A DNA stretch of 64,000 nucleotides, taken from assembly GCA_022843805.1 (NCBI GenBank), contig JALHMY010000037.1, forward strand, positions 18,011-82,010. The letters run 5' to 3'. Below, piece by piece: positions 9,348 through 19,027 of this stretch; position 1 is the stretch's first letter; each line of letters starts with the position of its first letter. This stretch comes from Fuerstiella sp. (GTDB taxonomy: Bacteria > Planctomycetota > Planctomycetia > Planctomycetales > Planctomycetaceae). The translations under genes were made by a program, and so were the position numbers. Under the pieces are notes generated by a model. The model did no database searches. It had not been told where the DNA came from and worked only from the letters and a program-made list of their open reading frames with translations.

Positions 9348-11114
9348 TTGTTCATGAGAATGTTCCTGGTCTTCGCACTGACTGCGTCATTGTTGCCCGG
9401 GTGTGGCTCAGGGGTAAAGGATTCTTCCGCTGAGCCTGCCGTTTCAGGCCAGGGGGGAATCCTCAGATTCACCAGCGTCGCGACAGATCGCGGACTGATT
9501 TTTTCGCATCATCCGGGAAAAGAACGCAGGTACTATTTCCCGGAAATCATGTGTGCCGGAGCGGCATTTTTCGATTCAGACGGCGACAATGACCTTGATG
9601 TGCTGCTGATTGATGCACGTGAAGAGACGGAACCTGCGGGCATTGCTGGCACCCGATCATCCTGCCGATTATTTCGGCAGGATGACAAACGGTTTCTCGA
9701 TGTCACAGAATCCGCCGGGCTGACTGACCATGGCTATGGCATGGGTGTGGCCGCTGGTGACGTCAATAACGATGGTCGGCCGGATTTTTATGTCACATGT
9801 GTTGGCGCCGATTCGCTTTATCTGAATCTGGGCGAGAATCGTTTTCAGAACATTTCTGAAGCCGCTGGCATCCAAAACGACCGCTGGTCGGCATCCGCAT
9901 GCTTTGTCGATTTTGATCGTGATGGCTGGCTTGACCTGTTTGTCACGAACTACGTTGACTATCAGCCTTTTGCTCCGTGTCGAGATGGTTCTGGCCGCGA
10001 CGATTACTGTAATCCGGCGATCTTTCCCCGCACTACAGACAGATTGTTTCGTAATGTTACAGCGAATTCCTCCGACGGCAGCCCGAAGTTTATTGATGTC
10101 AGTGTTGCTGCGGGTATCGCAGGCCGTGCGGGTGCTGGTCTGGGTGTTCTTTGCGGTGATTTCAATGGTGATTTTTGGCCCGATCTTTACGTGGCTAATG
10201 ACGGTCATGCCAACTTTCTGTGGATGAATCAGCGAGATGGCACGTTTCGCGACGAAGCCGTGCTGATGGGTGTCGCCAATGACGTTGTTGGCCGTGGACA
10301 GGGCAGCATGGGGCTGGCGTCCGGTGATTTGAATGCCGATGGTCTCCCGGACATTCTGGTCACAAACCTGGAAGGCGAAAACAATGCTGTTTATGCCTCG
10401 GTGCAAGGCGGAGTCTTTACAGAAATCTCACGTGAGCTTGGTCTGTTTGGCCCCAGTCTTCCGTCAACAGGTTTTGGCGTTGTGCTTGAAGATTTTGATC
10501 ATGACGGAGATTTGGACGCCGCCGTGGCGAATGGTCGAGTTCGCCGACCTGGCGACGCAGATCAGACTGCGTCGAGGTCGAACGGTAAAACCGAATCAGG
10601 GCTCGATGTTTTCTGGAACGATTATTCGGAGCGGAGCCAGTTGTTCGAGAATGCTGGTTCCGGAGGGGAATTTGCAGAGCAGGCTCATCCCGACGATCAG
10701 TTTTCAAGGGACCTCGCTGTCTCTCGTGCCCTCGTAAGTGGTGACTTTGACAATGATGGTGATATTGACCTGTTGAGCACTCAGATTGCCGGCCCTGTGC
10801 GTCTGTATGAGAATCAGACGGCTTCCAAAGGAAACTGGATTTCGATTCGAGTGATCGATCCGGCGCTGGGTGGGCGCGATGCCTATGGCAGTGTGGTTTC
10901 CGTGACGGCGGATAAGAGTCGCGTTTCACGGTATGCGAATCCGGCATCGAGTTATCTTTCATCCTGCGATCCTCGAGTCCACTTTGGAATTGGTGGCAGT
11001 GACAGGGTGGATCGCATTGATGTGATCTGGCCGGACGGAGTTGCTGAGGAGTTTCCGGAAGCCCTGGCAAATCAGTTTCTGATTCTGAAGCGTGGCGAAG
11101 GAAAGCGGCCGTGA
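9348..11114 (+). CDS. CRTAC1 family protein (FG-GAP/VCBS repeats plus ASPIC/UnbV domain), lipoprotein
   Basis: Lipobox SLLPGCGSG; repeated D-x-D-x-D-G motifs (DSDGDNDLDVLLID, DVNNDGRPDFYV, DFDRDGWLDLFV, DFDHDGDLDAAVANG); C-terminal HFGIGGSDRVDRIDVIWPDG. Confidence 0.92.
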   Translation: MFMRMFLVFALTASLLPGCGSGVKDSSAEPAVSGQGGILRFTSVATDRGLIFSHHPGKERRYYFPEIMCAGAAFFDSDGDNDLDVLLIDAREETEPAGIAGTRSSCRLFRQDDKRFLDVTESAGLTDHGYGMGVAAGDVNNDGRPDFYVTCVGADSLYLNLGENRFQNISEAAGIQNDRWSASACFVDFDRDGWLDLFVTNYVDYQPFAPCRDGSGRDDYCNPAIFPRTTDRLFRNVTANSSDGSPKFIDVSVAAGIAGRAGAGLGVLCGDFNGDFWPDLYVANDGHANFLWMNQRDGTFRDEAVLMGVANDVVGRGQGSMGLASGDLNADGLPDILVTNLEGENNAVYASVQGGVFTEISRELGLFGPSLPSTGFGVVLEDFDHDGDLDAAVANGRVRRPGDADQTASRSNGKTESGLDVFWNDYSERSQLFENAGSGGEFAEQAHPDDQFSRDLAVSRALVSGDFDNDGDIDLLSTQIAGPVRLYENQTASKGNWISIRVIDPALGGRDAYGSVVSVTADKSRVSRYANPASSYLSSCDPRVHFGIGGSDRVDRIDVIWPDGVAEEFPEALANQFLILKRGEGKRP

Positions 11115-12502
11115 GCACTGAGCCACCACTTTCGCAGAATTCCAGGGACTGTGGAGGCCGTCTGCCTGCTCGTCCGACGCGTTTCGTTATCGCTTTCGGC
11201 ATTGTGATTTTTGCCGCCGTTGTTTTATCCGCGATTGGATTTTGGAACTTCAGGCCGGCTAAGAGTCCGCCGCAGGTGGATTTGTCGCAGGCAAATGCTG
11301 ATATCGCTGCCTTAATACAGAAATCACGTGAACAGGTCATCAATTCCCCCGGAAATGCGGCCGCATGGGGGCGGCTCGGGATGGAATTGTTCGCTCACGA
11401 GTGGGAAACCGAAGCTGCCTTTTGTTTCGAACAGGCAGCGGAGTTGAATGGCAGTGAACCAAAATGGCCTTACCTGCACGCATTAACCGTTATGTCGGGG
11501 GACCGGGAGAAAGCTGCCATACTGCTGCGGCAGGCGATTGGCAGTCGAACTGATTTTGGAGTGGCTCGAAATCGACTTGGGGAACTGTTGCTGGAAAGCA
11601 ATGCGCTGAAAGAGGCGGAGGCTGAACTGGTGATCGCTCATCGTTCGCATCCGGATGCACTTCGACCATTGCTGGCACTTGCCAGAGTGGCATGGCTCGG
11701 CGGGCGACCTGACGAAGCCAAACGCTGGGCACAGGATGCGGCAGCAAAAGATCCTTCACTCCGATCGGTGCATGAACTTTTGGCAATGATCTGCCAGGCA
11801 ACGGGTGATCGTGCAGCTGCTGATCGCGAAATGAAGATTGCGGAAAGCCTGCCGGACAGGCCTCTGGAGTGGGACGATCCGATCGCCGCCGACGTCCTCT
11901 CCCGCCGCCGTGATACTCGCTGGAAAAGTATGCAGGCTGAAGAACTGCTGGCATCCGGCGACTATTCGCGCGGAATTCGGCTGCTTCAGCAGATTCTGAC
12001 TTTGGACAAAGGGGAGCCGAAGGTCTTCAGCATTCTTGGCCGTGCACTGACCGAAGTGGGCGACCTTCAGTCGGCGATGATTGTATTGACGGACGCGGCT
12101 ACTCTTCATCCGGATTCTGCTGACATTCACTTTCAAAAGGGCAGTACACTATTTCTGCGAGGCGAGTTTAATGCTGCTCGCGAGTCCTTTGAGAACGCCA
12201 TCCGCTTAAAGCCGGATTTTGCTCTGGCACTTTTTAACCTCGCAAATACTATGGAACAGCTGGGAGATTCGGAAAATGCGTTAGCCGCATATCGGCGGTC
12301 GGTGGCCGCACAGCCCTCGCTGGTACCTGGTTACACCGGAGCAGCAAAAATCCTCGTATCTCGCGGAGAAAAATCGGCGGCAGGAGAACTGCTTCAGTCG
12401 GCTCTGATCGTTTCACCCGGAAATTCGACGGTTGCAGACATGATGCGGGAATTGTCCGAAACTGAGGCGACTCCGCAGGAAACCGAAAAAAAGTCGGACT
12501 GA
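11111..12502 (+). CDS. Membrane-anchored tetratricopeptide repeat protein
   Basis: N-terminal TM segment FVIAFGIVIFAAVVLSAIGF; multiple TPR repeats; start overlaps the preceding stop. Confidence 0.88.
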   Translation: MSTEPPLSQNSRDCGGRLPARPTRFVIAFGIVIFAAVVLSAIGFWNFRPAKSPPQVDLSQANADIAALIQKSREQVINSPGNAAAWGRLGMELFAHEWETEAAFCFEQAAELNGSEPKWPYLHALTVMSGDREKAAILLRQAIGSRTDFGVARNRLGELLLESNALKEAEAELVIAHRSHPDALRPLLALARVAWLGGRPDEAKRWAQDAAAKDPSLRSVHELLAMICQATGDRAAADREMKIAESLPDRPLEWDDPIAADVLSRRRDTRWKSMQAEELLASGDYSRGIRLLQQILTLDKGEPKVFSILGRALTEVGDLQSAMIVLTDAATLHPDSADIHFQKGSTLFLRGEFNAARESFENAIRLKPDFALALFNLANTMEQLGDSENALAAYRRSVAAQPSLVPGYTGAAKILVSRGEKSAAGELLQSALIVSPGNSTVADMMRELSETEATPQETEKKSD

Positions 12503-12525
12503 CTGGCTTTCAGGAGAACTGAACG

Positions 12526-13995
12526 ATGCAAATGAACCTGAATCGTCGTGAGCTGCTGTCATCGGCGGGCTGTGGATTTGGCGCGCTTGCGATGCAGGCC
12601 CTGACGGCAGATGCCGGCGGTCAGGCAGCCGCCAGCGAGGATGTCAAAACGTCTGACGTTATCACGGGCCAGAAAAAGACCGATGAGACACTGGGCGAAA
12701 AACCGCCAATGTATCCGGCTCGTGCAAAACGCATCATTTTCATTTTTATGCAGGGTGGCCCCAGTCACGTGGATACGTTTGACTGGAAACCTGAACTGCA
12801 GAAGTCTGACGGCAAGTCGATCGATTTTACCGGTGTTCGATTCGGCGATTTCGGGCAGCAGACAAAGCAGACACTCATGCGCCCGTTGTGGCGTTTTTCG
12901 CGCCATGGGGAGTGTGGGAGAACAGTGTCCGAGCTGTTTCCTCACATTGCTCGCCATGTGGATGACTTGTGTTTCCTGAACGGCATGCATACGGACGGAG
13001 TAGCACATGGTCCGGCAACTCTGTTTCTTCACACCGGCGCGACAAATCTGATCCGACCATCGCTGGGTTCATGGCTGATGTATGGCCTGGGCACGGAGAA
13101 TCAGAATCTTCCTGGATTTGTCCTGCTGCAGCCATCGGATGAAAAAGGTGGTCCGCGAAATTATTCGAACGCCTTCCTTCCCACGGTCTGTCAGGGGACA
13201 CCTATTGGTCGATCGTGGAAACCGATCGATCAGATGACCATCGACCATATTCGTAACACTCAGCTGCCTCCTGGCATTTCCACCGAACGATTTGCTTTGA
13301 CTCAGCGATTGAGTGAGCTGCAGCTTGACAGGCGAACCGACCATGACAGTCGTCTTGATGCCGTGATCCGCAGTTACGAGCTCGCCTGGAAAATGCAGGC
13401 AAAGGCGCCGGAGTTGCTGGATCTGTCGGGTGAAACTCAGGCGACCCAGGAAATGTATGGAATCGGCGAAAAGGCGACGGATGAGTTTGGGCGACAGTGT
13501 CTTCTGGGGCGAAGGCTGTCAGAGGCGGGAGTTCGATTTGTGCAAATCAACTATGCGGACGAATCTCCCAATCCTCGCTGGGACCAGCATTCCAATATGC
13601 CGAAACATGAAGAGCATGCAAAAGCCACAGACAAACCGGTCGCTGCGTTACTGGCCGATCTGAAGCAGCGAGGACTTCTGGAAGACACACTGGTATGGTG
13701 GGGTGGAGAGTTCGGACGTACCCCGTTTTCTCAGAGCAACGACGGTCGCGACCATAATCCGCGAGGCTTTACCGTGTTTCTTGCCGGCGGAGGTGTGAAG
13801 CCGGGGTTTTCGTGGGGAGCAACCGATGAAATCGGGCATCTTGCGGTCGAAGGGAAAGTGCATATGCACGATCTTCATGCCACCCTGCTTCATCTGATGG
13901 GGATTGATCATGAACGGCTGACATTCCGACATGCTGGCCGGGATTTTCGACCCACAGACATCTACGGACGTATTGTGCAGGACATCATTGCCTGA
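12526..13995 (+). CDS. DUF1501 domain-containing protein
   Basis: Tat-like NRRELLSSAGCGFGALA; FIFMQGGPSHVDTFDWKP; WWGGEFGRTPFSQSNDGRDHNPRGFTVFLAGGGVKPGFSWGATDEIG. Confidence 0.95.
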   Translation: MQMNLNRRELLSSAGCGFGALAMQALTADAGGQAAASEDVKTSDVITGQKKTDETLGEKPPMYPARAKRIIFIFMQGGPSHVDTFDWKPELQKSDGKSIDFTGVRFGDFGQQTKQTLMRPLWRFSRHGECGRTVSELFPHIARHVDDLCFLNGMHTDGVAHGPATLFLHTGATNLIRPSLGSWLMYGLGTENQNLPGFVLLQPSDEKGGPRNYSNAFLPTVCQGTPIGRSWKPIDQMTIDHIRNTQLPPGISTERFALTQRLSELQLDRRTDHDSRLDAVIRSYELAWKMQAKAPELLDLSGETQATQEMYGIGEKATDEFGRQCLLGRRLSEAGVRFVQINYADESPNPRWDQHSNMPKHEEHAKATDKPVAALLADLKQRGLLEDTLVWWGGEFGRTPFSQSNDGRDHNPRGFTVFLAGGGVKPGFSWGATDEIGHLAVEGKVHMHDLHATLLHLMGIDHERLTFRHAGRDFRPTDIYGRIVQDIIA

Positions 13996-14056
13996 CGGGC
14001 AGGAATGCCCATCGTACCCCAAAACGAAGTATGGACAAAGCACTGAGGCAGGCTTA

Positions 14057-14959
14057 ATGAACCCGGAATTTGACCAGGAGACAATGGCGGCGGCCGTCAG
14101 CCTGATTGAGATTGCACTGACCGAAGATCTGCGTGACCGAGGGGATTTGACCAGTCTTTCCACGATTCCTGAAGAGTTGTCGGCTTCGGTCAGCATTGTG
14201 TCCAGAGAAAACGGAGTTCTCTGTGGTGCGCCCCTGATTCCTCTGGTGTTTCAGAACCTGAACAGCCGAATGGCGATGAGCTCGCAAGTCACGGTGGATC
14301 TCGCCATTCCGGATGGAGGCAGCGTTAAACCCGGAAATCGGATCGCGAGTATCAGCGGGCCAGTCAGAACATTGCTGACCGGTGAACGGACTGTGCTGAA
14401 TTTTTTAATTCACCTGAGCGGTGTGGCGTCAAAGACGCAGGCGTTTGTGCAAAAAGTTCAGGGGACGAAAGCCGTCATTCTGGATACTCGGAAGACTCTC
14501 CCGGGTTATCGGCTGCTGCACAAATATGCGGTTCGCTGTGGAGGAGGCACAAATCATCGGATGGGGTTGTACGACGGAATTCTCATCAAGGACAACCACC
14601 TGGCCGCACGTGGTGATCAGAGAGTCTCCGCAGCCGTTTCGGATGCTCGCCACTACATGCAGTTGCATGGAATGAAATTGCCGGTGGAAATCGAAGTGGA
14701 TACGCTGGAGCAGCTTCGGGATGCTCTTGATGAGAATCCTGAAATCGTACTGCTGGACAATATGGGGCCGTCCTTGCTGATCGAGGCCGTTCGAATGCGG
14801 GACACGATGGCACCGAAGACAAAGCTTGAAGCGTCCGGACGAGTGACTCTGGAGACAGTCAGAGCCATTGCTGAAACGGGTGTCGACCGGATCAGCATTG
14901 GTGGTTTGACTCATTCTGCACCGGCGCTCGATCTTGGCTTTGACTGGCCGTGGGGCTGA
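14057..14959 (+). CDS. nadC: Nicotinate-nucleotide pyrophosphorylase (carboxylating)
   Basis: ALTEDLRDRGDLTSLS, LNFLIHLSGVAS, ILDTRKTLPGYRLLHKYAVRCGGGTNHRMGLYDGILIKDNHL, SIGGLTHSAPALDLGFDW. Confidence 0.95.
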   Translation: MNPEFDQETMAAAVSLIEIALTEDLRDRGDLTSLSTIPEELSASVSIVSRENGVLCGAPLIPLVFQNLNSRMAMSSQVTVDLAIPDGGSVKPGNRIASISGPVRTLLTGERTVLNFLIHLSGVASKTQAFVQKVQGTKAVILDTRKTLPGYRLLHKYAVRCGGGTNHRMGLYDGILIKDNHLAARGDQRVSAAVSDARHYMQLHGMKLPVEIEVDTLEQLRDALDENPEIVLLDNMGPSLLIEAVRMRDTMAPKTKLEASGRVTLETVRAIAETGVDRISIGGLTHSAPALDLGFDWPWG

Positions 14960-17748
14960 ACGCGGCAAAAACAACGGGTGGGAGCTGGATGATCATGGAA
15001 ACGGGAGTATTAAACGGCGCGGTGTCCCGGCTACGAATCCTGGTGATCTGTCTGATGACGGCGGATGTCGTTCATTCAGACGAAGCTGTCGACTATCTTC
15101 GGCAGGTGAAACCCCTGCTTCAGGAACGCTGCTTTGCCTGCCACGGAGCACTCAAACAGGAGAGCGGGCTGCGGCTGGACACATCGGCACTGGCAATTCA
15201 GGGCGGAGAAAGCGGTCCGGCAATAGTGCCCGGTGAGGCCTCTGCAAGTCGAATCATCAGCCGCATTTCTTCTGCAGACCCGGCAGACCGGATGCCGCCG
15301 GAAGGTGAACCTCTGAAAGGCGAGCAGATTCGACTGATTGAACGGTGGATCTCGCAGGGTGCGATGGGACCAGCAGACGAAGAGCCTGAGCAGGATCCTC
15401 GCGCTCACTGGGCCTTTCAAAAACCTGTCCGTCAAGCGGTGCCCGCTGTGTCTGATCCGGACTGGGGTACGGCATCGATTGACGCGTTTCTTGCAGCCGG
15501 TCATGAACGACATGATCTGAAGCATCAGAGCACTGCGGATCCACTGACGCTGTTGCGCCGGATTTCCCTGGATCTTACTGGTTTGCCGCCAACTCTGGCT
15601 GAGCAGGATGATTTTCTGCAGCGCACGTCCAAAGAAGGTTTGGAACCAGCGTATAAAGACGTTGTTGATCGCTTACTGGCGAGTCCGCAATATGGCGAGC
15701 GATGGGGCCGACACTGGATGGATATCTGGCGTTACAGTGACTGGTGGGGTTTGGGGGCAGAAGTACGCAATTCTCAGAAACACATCTGGCACTGGCGTGA
15801 CTGGATTATTGAGTCTCTTAATGAGGACAAAGGTTACGATCAGATGCTGCGCGAAATGCTGGCTGCTGACGAATTGTATCCCAATGATCTCAGCCGCCTG
15901 CGAGCCACCGGGTTTCTGGCCCGCCAGTACTTTAAATTCAATCGCACGTCATGGCTGGATGAAACCATCGAACATACGTCAAAGGCGATGCTGGGGCTGA
16001 CCTTCAATTGCTGCAAGTGCCACGATCATAAGTATGATCCCTTTGAGCAGACAGACTACTATCGGCTGCGAGCCGTCTTTGAGCCATATCAGATTCGAAT
16101 CGATCAGGTTGTCGGCGAAACCGATCTCGAGAAAGACGGAATTCCCCGGGCTTTCGACTGTAACCTGGATGTGAGCACTTTCGTTCACATTCGAGGTGAC
16201 GATCGCAATCCGGACAGCAGCAATCCCCTGCTTCCCGGAATTCCGAGTGTGCTGTCGTTCGACGAATGGAAAGTCGTTCCTGTTTCATTGCCCGCAGAAG
16301 CCATTCACCCTGGATTACGCGGTCATGTGGTGCAGAATTACCTTGGTGCCGCTCAAAAGAAACTTGCAATTGCTCAGCAGGAACTCGAACAGGCGAAAGC
16401 GGACCTGGTCCGGATTGAGTCAGAGGGAGACGCCGGGGCAGCCCGGACAGTTGATGGCGGGGCACCGAAGGAGGGGCAGTCGAAAACCCCGGAAGAAGCG
16501 AGTCTTGCGCAGATCGCTGCAGAGAAGCGAGTGGCCTTATCCAAAGCGGAGCTGGAATCGATTCAGCATCGTGCAGCTGCGGAACGTGCACGTGTGGATG
16601 CACCCGAGACAGAGCAGACTTTGTTGCTGGTTAAGCAGGCTGCCCAAAGCGAACGTGCGGCGGACGTTGCGAAGGCCGAAGGCGATCTGGCTCAGGCAGA
16701 ACTTGCATTGCTGCGAAAGGCGGGAACAGACAAGCTTCCGGAGATAAGCAAGCAGAAACAGGCGGCAGAGCAAAGACTGCAGCAGGCTCGAAAAGCGCTG
16801 GACAGTCCGGGAGAAACGTTCACGCCACTTGCGGGGGCCATCAAGACTCTGGAGTCAAATCTTGAAACCGAAGAGTCTCGAATGCGACCGTTTCCTCCCA
16901 GCAGTACTGGTCGACGGACAGCGTTTGCATCATGGATCACAGATGAGCGAAATCCGCTGACAGCAAGAGTGGCGGTGAACCATATCTGGATGCGGCATAT
17001 GGGGCGTGCGCTGGTGCCGACCGTGTTTGACTTTGGTCGCAAAGGCACTCCTCCCACACATCCCGAACTCCTGGACTGGCTGGCGGTGGAGCTGATGGAA
17101 AGCGGCTGGAGTATGAAACATGTGCATCGTCTGGTCGTTATGTCGCAGGCATATCGCATGTCGTCGAGTGCCGCGGGTTTCGATCAGAATGCTGGGGCGG
17201 ATGTCGGCAACCGATTCTATTGGCGGGCGAATCCGTCGAGAATGGAATCGCAGGTTGTTCGAGATTCGCTGCTGCTGCTGGCCGGGCAGCTCGATCTGAC
17301 CGCCGGGGGACCGTCGATTCCGGTGAAGGATGAAAAGTCGCGGCGCCGCAGTCTGTACTTTGTGCATTCGCACAATGAACATCAGAAATTTCTGGCGATG
17401 TTTGACGATGCCAGTGTGCTGGACTGTTATCGGCGAGCCGAGAGCATCGTGCCACAGCAGGCGCTGGCTCTGGAGAACAGTGAGCTGGCATCGACAATGG
17501 CGGCAAAGATCGCTGAAAATCTGGCGCAAGGCAATTTAGCCGAGACGGACGAACAGTTTTGCCGTCTGGCATTTCGGCTGTTGCTGTGTACTGAGCCGAA
17601 CGAGGAGGAGTTGCAGCTGGCATTGAAAAGTCTGCAAAAGCTGACAGAGGCGGCGACGACTGCAAAGCGTGAGCAGCCGGATCGTTTCGCTCGACAGCTG
17701 CTAGTTCTGGCACTCATCAATCACAATGATTTTGTGACGATCCGATAA
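14950..17748 (+). CDS. PSD1 / DUF1549-DUF1553 domain protein with planctomycete cytochrome c domain
   Basis: N-terminal CFACHGALKQESGLRLDT; DRLLASPQYGERWGRHWMDIWRYSD; CCKCHDHKYDPF; NPLTARVAVNHIWMRHMGRALVPTVFDFGRKGTPPTHPELLDWLAVE. Central coiled-coil insertion. Likely real start near 14989-14998. Confidence 0.93.
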   Translation: MGLNAAKTTGGSWMIMETGVLNGAVSRLRILVICLMTADVVHSDEAVDYLRQVKPLLQERCFACHGALKQESGLRLDTSALAIQGGESGPAIVPGEASASRIISRISSADPADRMPPEGEPLKGEQIRLIERWISQGAMGPADEEPEQDPRAHWAFQKPVRQAVPAVSDPDWGTASIDAFLAAGHERHDLKHQSTADPLTLLRRISLDLTGLPPTLAEQDDFLQRTSKEGLEPAYKDVVDRLLASPQYGERWGRHWMDIWRYSDWWGLGAEVRNSQKHIWHWRDWIIESLNEDKGYDQMLREMLAADELYPNDLSRLRATGFLARQYFKFNRTSWLDETIEHTSKAMLGLTFNCCKCHDHKYDPFEQTDYYRLRAVFEPYQIRIDQVVGETDLEKDGIPRAFDCNLDVSTFVHIRGDDRNPDSSNPLLPGIPSVLSFDEWKVVPVSLPAEAIHPGLRGHVVQNYLGAAQKKLAIAQQELEQAKADLVRIESEGDAGAARTVDGGAPKEGQSKTPEEASLAQIAAEKRVALSKAELESIQHRAAAERARVDAPETEQTLLLVKQAAQSERAADVAKAEGDLAQAELALLRKAGTDKLPEISKQKQAAEQRLQQARKALDSPGETFTPLAGAIKTLESNLETEESRMRPFPPSSTGRRTAFASWITDERNPLTARVAVNHIWMRHMGRALVPTVFDFGRKGTPPTHPELLDWLAVELMESGWSMKHVHRLVVMSQAYRMSSSAAGFDQNAGADVGNRFYWRANPSRMESQVVRDSLLLLAGQLDLTAGGPSIPVKDEKSRRRSLYFVHSHNEHQKFLAMFDDASVLDCYRRAESIVPQQALALENSELASTMAAKIAENLAQGNLAETDEQFCRLAFRLLLCTEPNEEELQLALKSLQKLTEAATTAKREQPDRFARQLLVLALINHNDFVTIR

Positions 17749-17776
17749 AAAAAGCTTCTGTTAACAGAAGCTTCAA
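17748..17776 (-). terminator. Rho-independent terminator for the tRNA-Leu gene (also downstream of the PSD1 gene)
   Basis: AAGCTTCTG-TTAA-CAGAAGCTT perfect palindrome with A-run on the + strand (U-tract for minus-strand transcription). Confidence 0.85.
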
Positions 17777-17860
17777 TGCGCAAGACAGGACTTGAACCTG
17801 CACGGTATTGCTACCACCAGCCCCTCAAGCTGGCGCGTCTGCCGATTTCGCCACTTGCGC
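17777..17860 (-). tRNA. tRNA-Leu (anticodon GAG)
   Basis: Minus strand GCGCAAGTGGCGAAATCGGCAGACGCGCCAGCTTGAGGGGCTGGTGGTAGCAATACCGTGCAGGTTCAAGTCCTGTCTTGCGCA: 7-bp acceptor stem, CCAGC-TTGAGGG-GCTGG anticodon arm, GGTTCAAGTCC T-arm, long variable arm. CCA not encoded. Confidence 0.95.
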
Positions 17861-17966
17861 TTAGGATTGATTGTGTGGCGGGGAGGATAACAGCCAAATG
17901 GGACTGTGTTCAAGTGGCAACGGGTATTGGTATTCCGGATGTCACGAAATTTGAACCTGCCCTTTA

Positions 17967-18348
17967 AGGCGAGCGGCAAAATCGTTTTTACCGGGAGGGC
18001 GAGGCTCCTGCCGAGCTTTTCTCTTTACCGGGAGGGCGAGGCTCCTGCCGAGCTTTTCTCGGCTCAGCAGGAGCTTCGCCCTCCCATCTTCGGCTCAGCA
18101 GGAGCTTCGCCCTCCCATCTTCGGCTCAGCGGGAGCTTCGCCCTCCCATCTTCGGCTCAGCGGGAGCTTCGCCCTCCCATCTTCGGCTCAGCGGGAGCTT
18201 CGCCCTCCCATCTTCGGCTCAGCGGGAGCTTCGCCCTCCCATTTTCGGCTCAGCAGGAGCTTCGCCCTCCCATTTTCGGCTCAGCGGGAGCTTCGCCCTC
18301 CCATTTTCGGTTCAGCGGGAGCTTCGCCCTCCCATTCGCCGCTCGCCT
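17967..18348. repeat. Head-to-head array of 'GGGAGGGCGAGGCTCCTGCCGAGC' repeats with inverted ends
   Basis: Two forward copies (from about 17990) then nine reverse-complement copies at exact 31-bp spacing from 18061; outer ends AGGCGAGCGGC (17967-17977) and GCCGCTCGCCT (18338-18348) are perfect inverted repeats. Confidence 0.92.
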
Positions 18349-18542
18349 GACAGGACCATAGACACAATTGGCAGGATTGGGTTCACTGGAGCACGGAGAT
18401 CGTGGAAAAACGGGGCAGCCGGAGGAGAAACGGCAGGCCGTCTGTTCCTTCACGAGCCTGCGTTCGCTAATCTGGATGCAGCCGTCACTGGCGTGTTTTT
18501 CAGACTCTGCTTTCTCATCATCAGCAAAAACAATCGGATTAC

Positions 18543-18998
18543 ATGACCGAACCACTCCATTTTATGATGGGTCAGTTTCAGGCGATGATTCCCTGTGACC
18601 GAGCCTATTCTGCTCGCCATCTCTGGCTGCAGCCGATTTCCGGAGGAGTTTACCGTGTCGGATTCACATCGTATTCCGTTCGGTTATTGCAGGACGTGTA
18701 TTTTCTGGAATGGTCGGTGGATCCGGGGTCGATGGTAAAGGAGAAGCAGGAGATTGGCGAGATCGAGAGTTCCAAGGCGATATCGTCCATGTTTCCTCCA
18801 TGTGCCGGGCTGATTGTCGACTTCAATCCGTCTTTACTGAACGACCCTTCAGGAATCAATGCGGACAATTACGGAAATGGCTGGCTGTATGAATTTCGGC
18901 CGATGGCAGAACTGCTGACGCCCGAACAATACATTAAAGTGCTCGAATCTGGCTGGGAGAATACTCAGCGGGCCATCAAAGGCCAGATGAACGAATGA
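18543..18998 (+). CDS. Glycine cleavage H-like lipoyl-domain protein
   Basis: VYRVGFTSYSVRLLQDVYFLEWSVDPGSMVKEKQEIGEIESSKAISSMFPPCAGLIVDFN..LLNDPSGINADNYGNGWLYEFRP: GcvH fold with lipoylation lysine motif ESSKA. Confidence 0.85.
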   Translation: MTEPLHFMMGQFQAMIPCDRAYSARHLWLQPISGGVYRVGFTSYSVRLLQDVYFLEWSVDPGSMVKEKQEIGEIESSKAISSMFPPCAGLIVDFNPSLLNDPSGINADNYGNGWLYEFRPMAELLTPEQYIKVLESGWENTQRAIKGQMNE

Positions 18999-19027
18999 CC
19001 TCCAAACCGGAATTTCGGTGAAATAAC

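Noticed and set aside
9669-10406. 245-aa minus-strand ORF opposite the CRTAC1 gene
   Set aside because: Antisense shadow of the D-x-D-x-D-G repeats (Ile/Thr/Val-rich pattern); the plus strand is clearly coding.
10417-11343. 308-aa minus-strand ORF
   Set aside because: Antisense to CRTAC1/TPR genes; low-complexity His/Arg/Ser composition, no family motifs.
18061-18345. Possible CRISPR array (regular 31-bp period)
   Set aside because: Units are contiguous with no variable spacers, the unit is GC-rich and self-complementary to neighbouring forward copies, and no cas genes are present.
17906-18361. 151-aa ORF with SGSFALP/SAGASPSH repeats
   Set aside because: Translation of the 31-bp non-coding repeat array; the period is not a multiple of 3, so the peptide merely cycles through frames.
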